A stretch of 12,768 nt of DNA, from positions 1 through 12,768 of the forward strand of contig JBGSMB010000038.1 in NCBI GenBank assembly GCA_041740375.1, written 5' to 3'. A program made the translations under genes and the position numbers. The stretch is from JBGSMB01 sp041740375. GTDB taxonomy: Bacteria > Patescibacteriota > Saccharimonadia > Saccharimonadales > JAGQMS01. The notes beneath the pieces are model-generated. The model saw nothing but the letters and a program-made list of their open reading frames with translations. It was not told the DNA's origin and searched no databases. Position 1 is the stretch's first letter. Every line of letters starts with the position of its first letter. Below are positions 11,639 to 12,768 of this stretch, piece by piece.

Positions 11639-12768
11639 CTATTCTAAAGTTCTTACCTTTATTGTATCAGTTGTTCCCACAACTCCAGGATATTTTCCGC
11701 TTGCAGTAACAATTACGTCACCTGTGTTCAATACATTATTCCTACGTAACCATTCGGTAAGCTTTGTAGCCTGCATTTTGCCATCTTTTCTTACATAGCT
11801 TTTCACGCCGTAAAGAATTGCAAGTTGTTGAGATACACGAGCGTTTGAAGTAACTGCAATAATTGACTGTTTCGGTCTTCTCCGAGCAATTTCTCTCGCA
11901 GTAGCACCAGATTTTGTTTCAGCTACTATCGCAGTTGCCCCTACGGCATCCGCCAGGGAAATGATCGACCTCGCAATGGCGGAGCTCACCGAGGTTTCTT
12001 CGGGAGTGTCTTCTGGATAGACAAAGTGTGTTTCAACAGGAGTATGCCGCTCAGCATACAAAATGGTTCTCTTCATCATTTGTACGGCTTCAATCGGAAA
12101 TTTACCGTTTGCAGTTTCATCACGAAGCGCGAGCGCATCTGCCATCAATATAGTGGCGGTTGCAACGTCCGATACTTCCGCTCTGGTTGGCTCGGGGTTC
12201 TCTGTCATGCTACCTAGCATCTGAGTGGCAACAATCGATAGTTTCCCTTTTGCTCTAGATTTACCGATAATCTCTCTTTGCAATATTGGAACTGCCTCTG
12301 GGGTAACTTCGTACGCGAGATCACCTCTTGCAATCATTACTGCGTCGACTTCATCAATAATTTCATCAAGATTTTGTATAGCAGCGCTTGTTTCTATCTT
12401 AGCGATAATTTTCGCATCATAACCAAGATTCTTCATTAGAACCTTCATTTTTTGAACATCATTTGCCGTCTGTATAAACGACATCGCAACGTAATCAAAA
12501 TCCTGAGAAGCACCAAAGGCAATATCCGCCTTGTCCTTATCTGTAATTACATCACCCCCAAAGTCAGTGTCTGGTAGATTAATGCCTTTTCTCTGAAGCA
12601 GTACACCGCTATTCTCGACGGTTGCGTGAATTACCCGACCCTGAATGCTAGATACTGTGGCCCGAATCTTACCATCATATAAATACATCGTGTGACCACG
12701 TTTCAATTTTGTACTGAGGTCGTACTGGATTGGAATAATTCCGGTTTTTTCATAGTTTTCATTAATTG
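11639..12768 (-). CDS. pyk: Pyruvate kinase (N-terminus beyond the window)
   Basis: Pyruvate kinase makes pyruvate and ATP from phosphoenolpyruvate. The frame stays open to base 12768 and the 375 visible residues begin INENYEKTG, so roughly 90-100 N-terminal residues are missing. Seen in order are YDGKI in the B domain, KGINLPD, DYVAMSFIQTANDV, the active-site KIETSAAIQNLDEI and MIARGDLAYEV (Lys, Glu and Asp for metal and PEP), TQMLGSMTENPEPTRAEVSD, and the complete C-terminal domain (GATAREIARRRP, then TSNARVSQQLAILYG). The highly conserved LSGETA is LRDETA here and GDLGVE is GDLAYE. It ends with TAG, 21 bases before pgk. Allosteric control cannot be judged. The metal-dependence residues are in the missing part. 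Confidence 0.95.
   Translation of the reverse strand, partial: INENYEKTGIIPIQYDLSTKLKRGHTMYLYDGKIRATVSSIQGRVIHATVENSGVLLQRKGINLPDTDFGGDVITDKDKADIAFGASQDFDYVAMSFIQTANDVQKMKVLMKNLGYDAKIIAKIETSAAIQNLDEIIDEVDAVMIARGDLAYEVTPEAVPILQREIIGKSRAKGKLSIVATQMLGSMTENPEPTRAEVSDVATATILMADALALRDETANGKFPIEAVQMMKRTILYAERHTPVETHFVYPEDTPEETSVSSAIARSIISLADAVGATAIVAETKSGATAREIARRRPKQSIIAVTSNARVSQQLAILYGVKSYVRKDGKMQATKLTEWLRRNNVLNTGDVIVTASGKYPGVVGTTDTIKVRTLE

Noticed and set aside
1..12768. CRISPR arrays, insertion sequences, prophage parts, toxin-antitoxin pairs.
   Set aside because: No regularly spaced repeats, transposase or integrase motifs, or terminal inverted repeats were found; the AbrB-like protein has no toxin gene beside it.

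Overview
The window looks like a piece of a streamlined chromosome from the Patescibacteria/CPR radiation, most likely a Saccharibacteria (TM7) relative. That placement is an inference. It rests on a DUF348/G5/lysozyme-like cell-wall protein encoded directly before ksgA, a small CxxC...WHL protein of a kind common in these genomes, divergent but recognisable glycolytic enzymes, and very tight gene packing (ATGA and TAATG overlaps). UGA is used as a stop in the overlapping ATGA junctions, so the code is the standard bacterial one, which argues against Gracilibacteria and Absconditabacteria.

Region 1 (1-1489, minus strand) is an operon reading leftwards. It encodes a 54-residue putative zinc-binding protein that is easy to miss, an AbrB-type DNA-binding protein, an ABC-transporter ATPase and the start of a MacB/FtsX-type permease cut off by the window edge. 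The last three genes are joined by 4-base ATGA overlaps.

Region 2 (1510-1995, minus strand) has no protein gene. It holds a complete tmRNA (ssrA) with its own promoter, a tRNA-Ala-like acceptor stem with the G-U identity pair, encoded CCA, pseudoknots, a 24-codon tag reading frame ending LAFAA, and a rho-independent terminator. Its promoter lies back to back with the promoter of the rightward genes.

Region 3 (2028-4082, plus strand) contains the only two rightward genes: a G3E-family (CobW-like) GTPase and a patatin-like acyl hydrolase. It ends convergently with ksgA, the two genes sharing the bases of a CTAG stop.

Region 4 (4079-12768, minus strand) is one long leftward gene string. In transcription order it runs: pyruvate kinase (N-terminus beyond the window), phosphoglycerate kinase, triosephosphate isomerase, an unrecognised proline/threonine-rich single-pass membrane protein, a PcrA/UvrD helicase, a NUDIX hydrolase, the Rpf/YabE-like cell-wall hydrolase and the rRNA dimethyltransferase KsgA. 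The first three genes are the lower-glycolysis block, giving ATP at the PGK and PK steps. The rpf-ksgA pair preserves an arrangement known from Actinobacteria (rpfB-ksgA) and, in modified form, from Bacillus (yabE-rnmV-ksgA). Probable internal promoters precede pcrA and the Rpf-like gene.

No CRISPR array, insertion sequence, ordinary tRNA or rRNA was seen. The most rewarding features are the divergent tmRNA with its long tag, the small CxxC...WHL protein with its AbrB neighbour, and sequence departures at conserved positions in TPI, PGK and PK.
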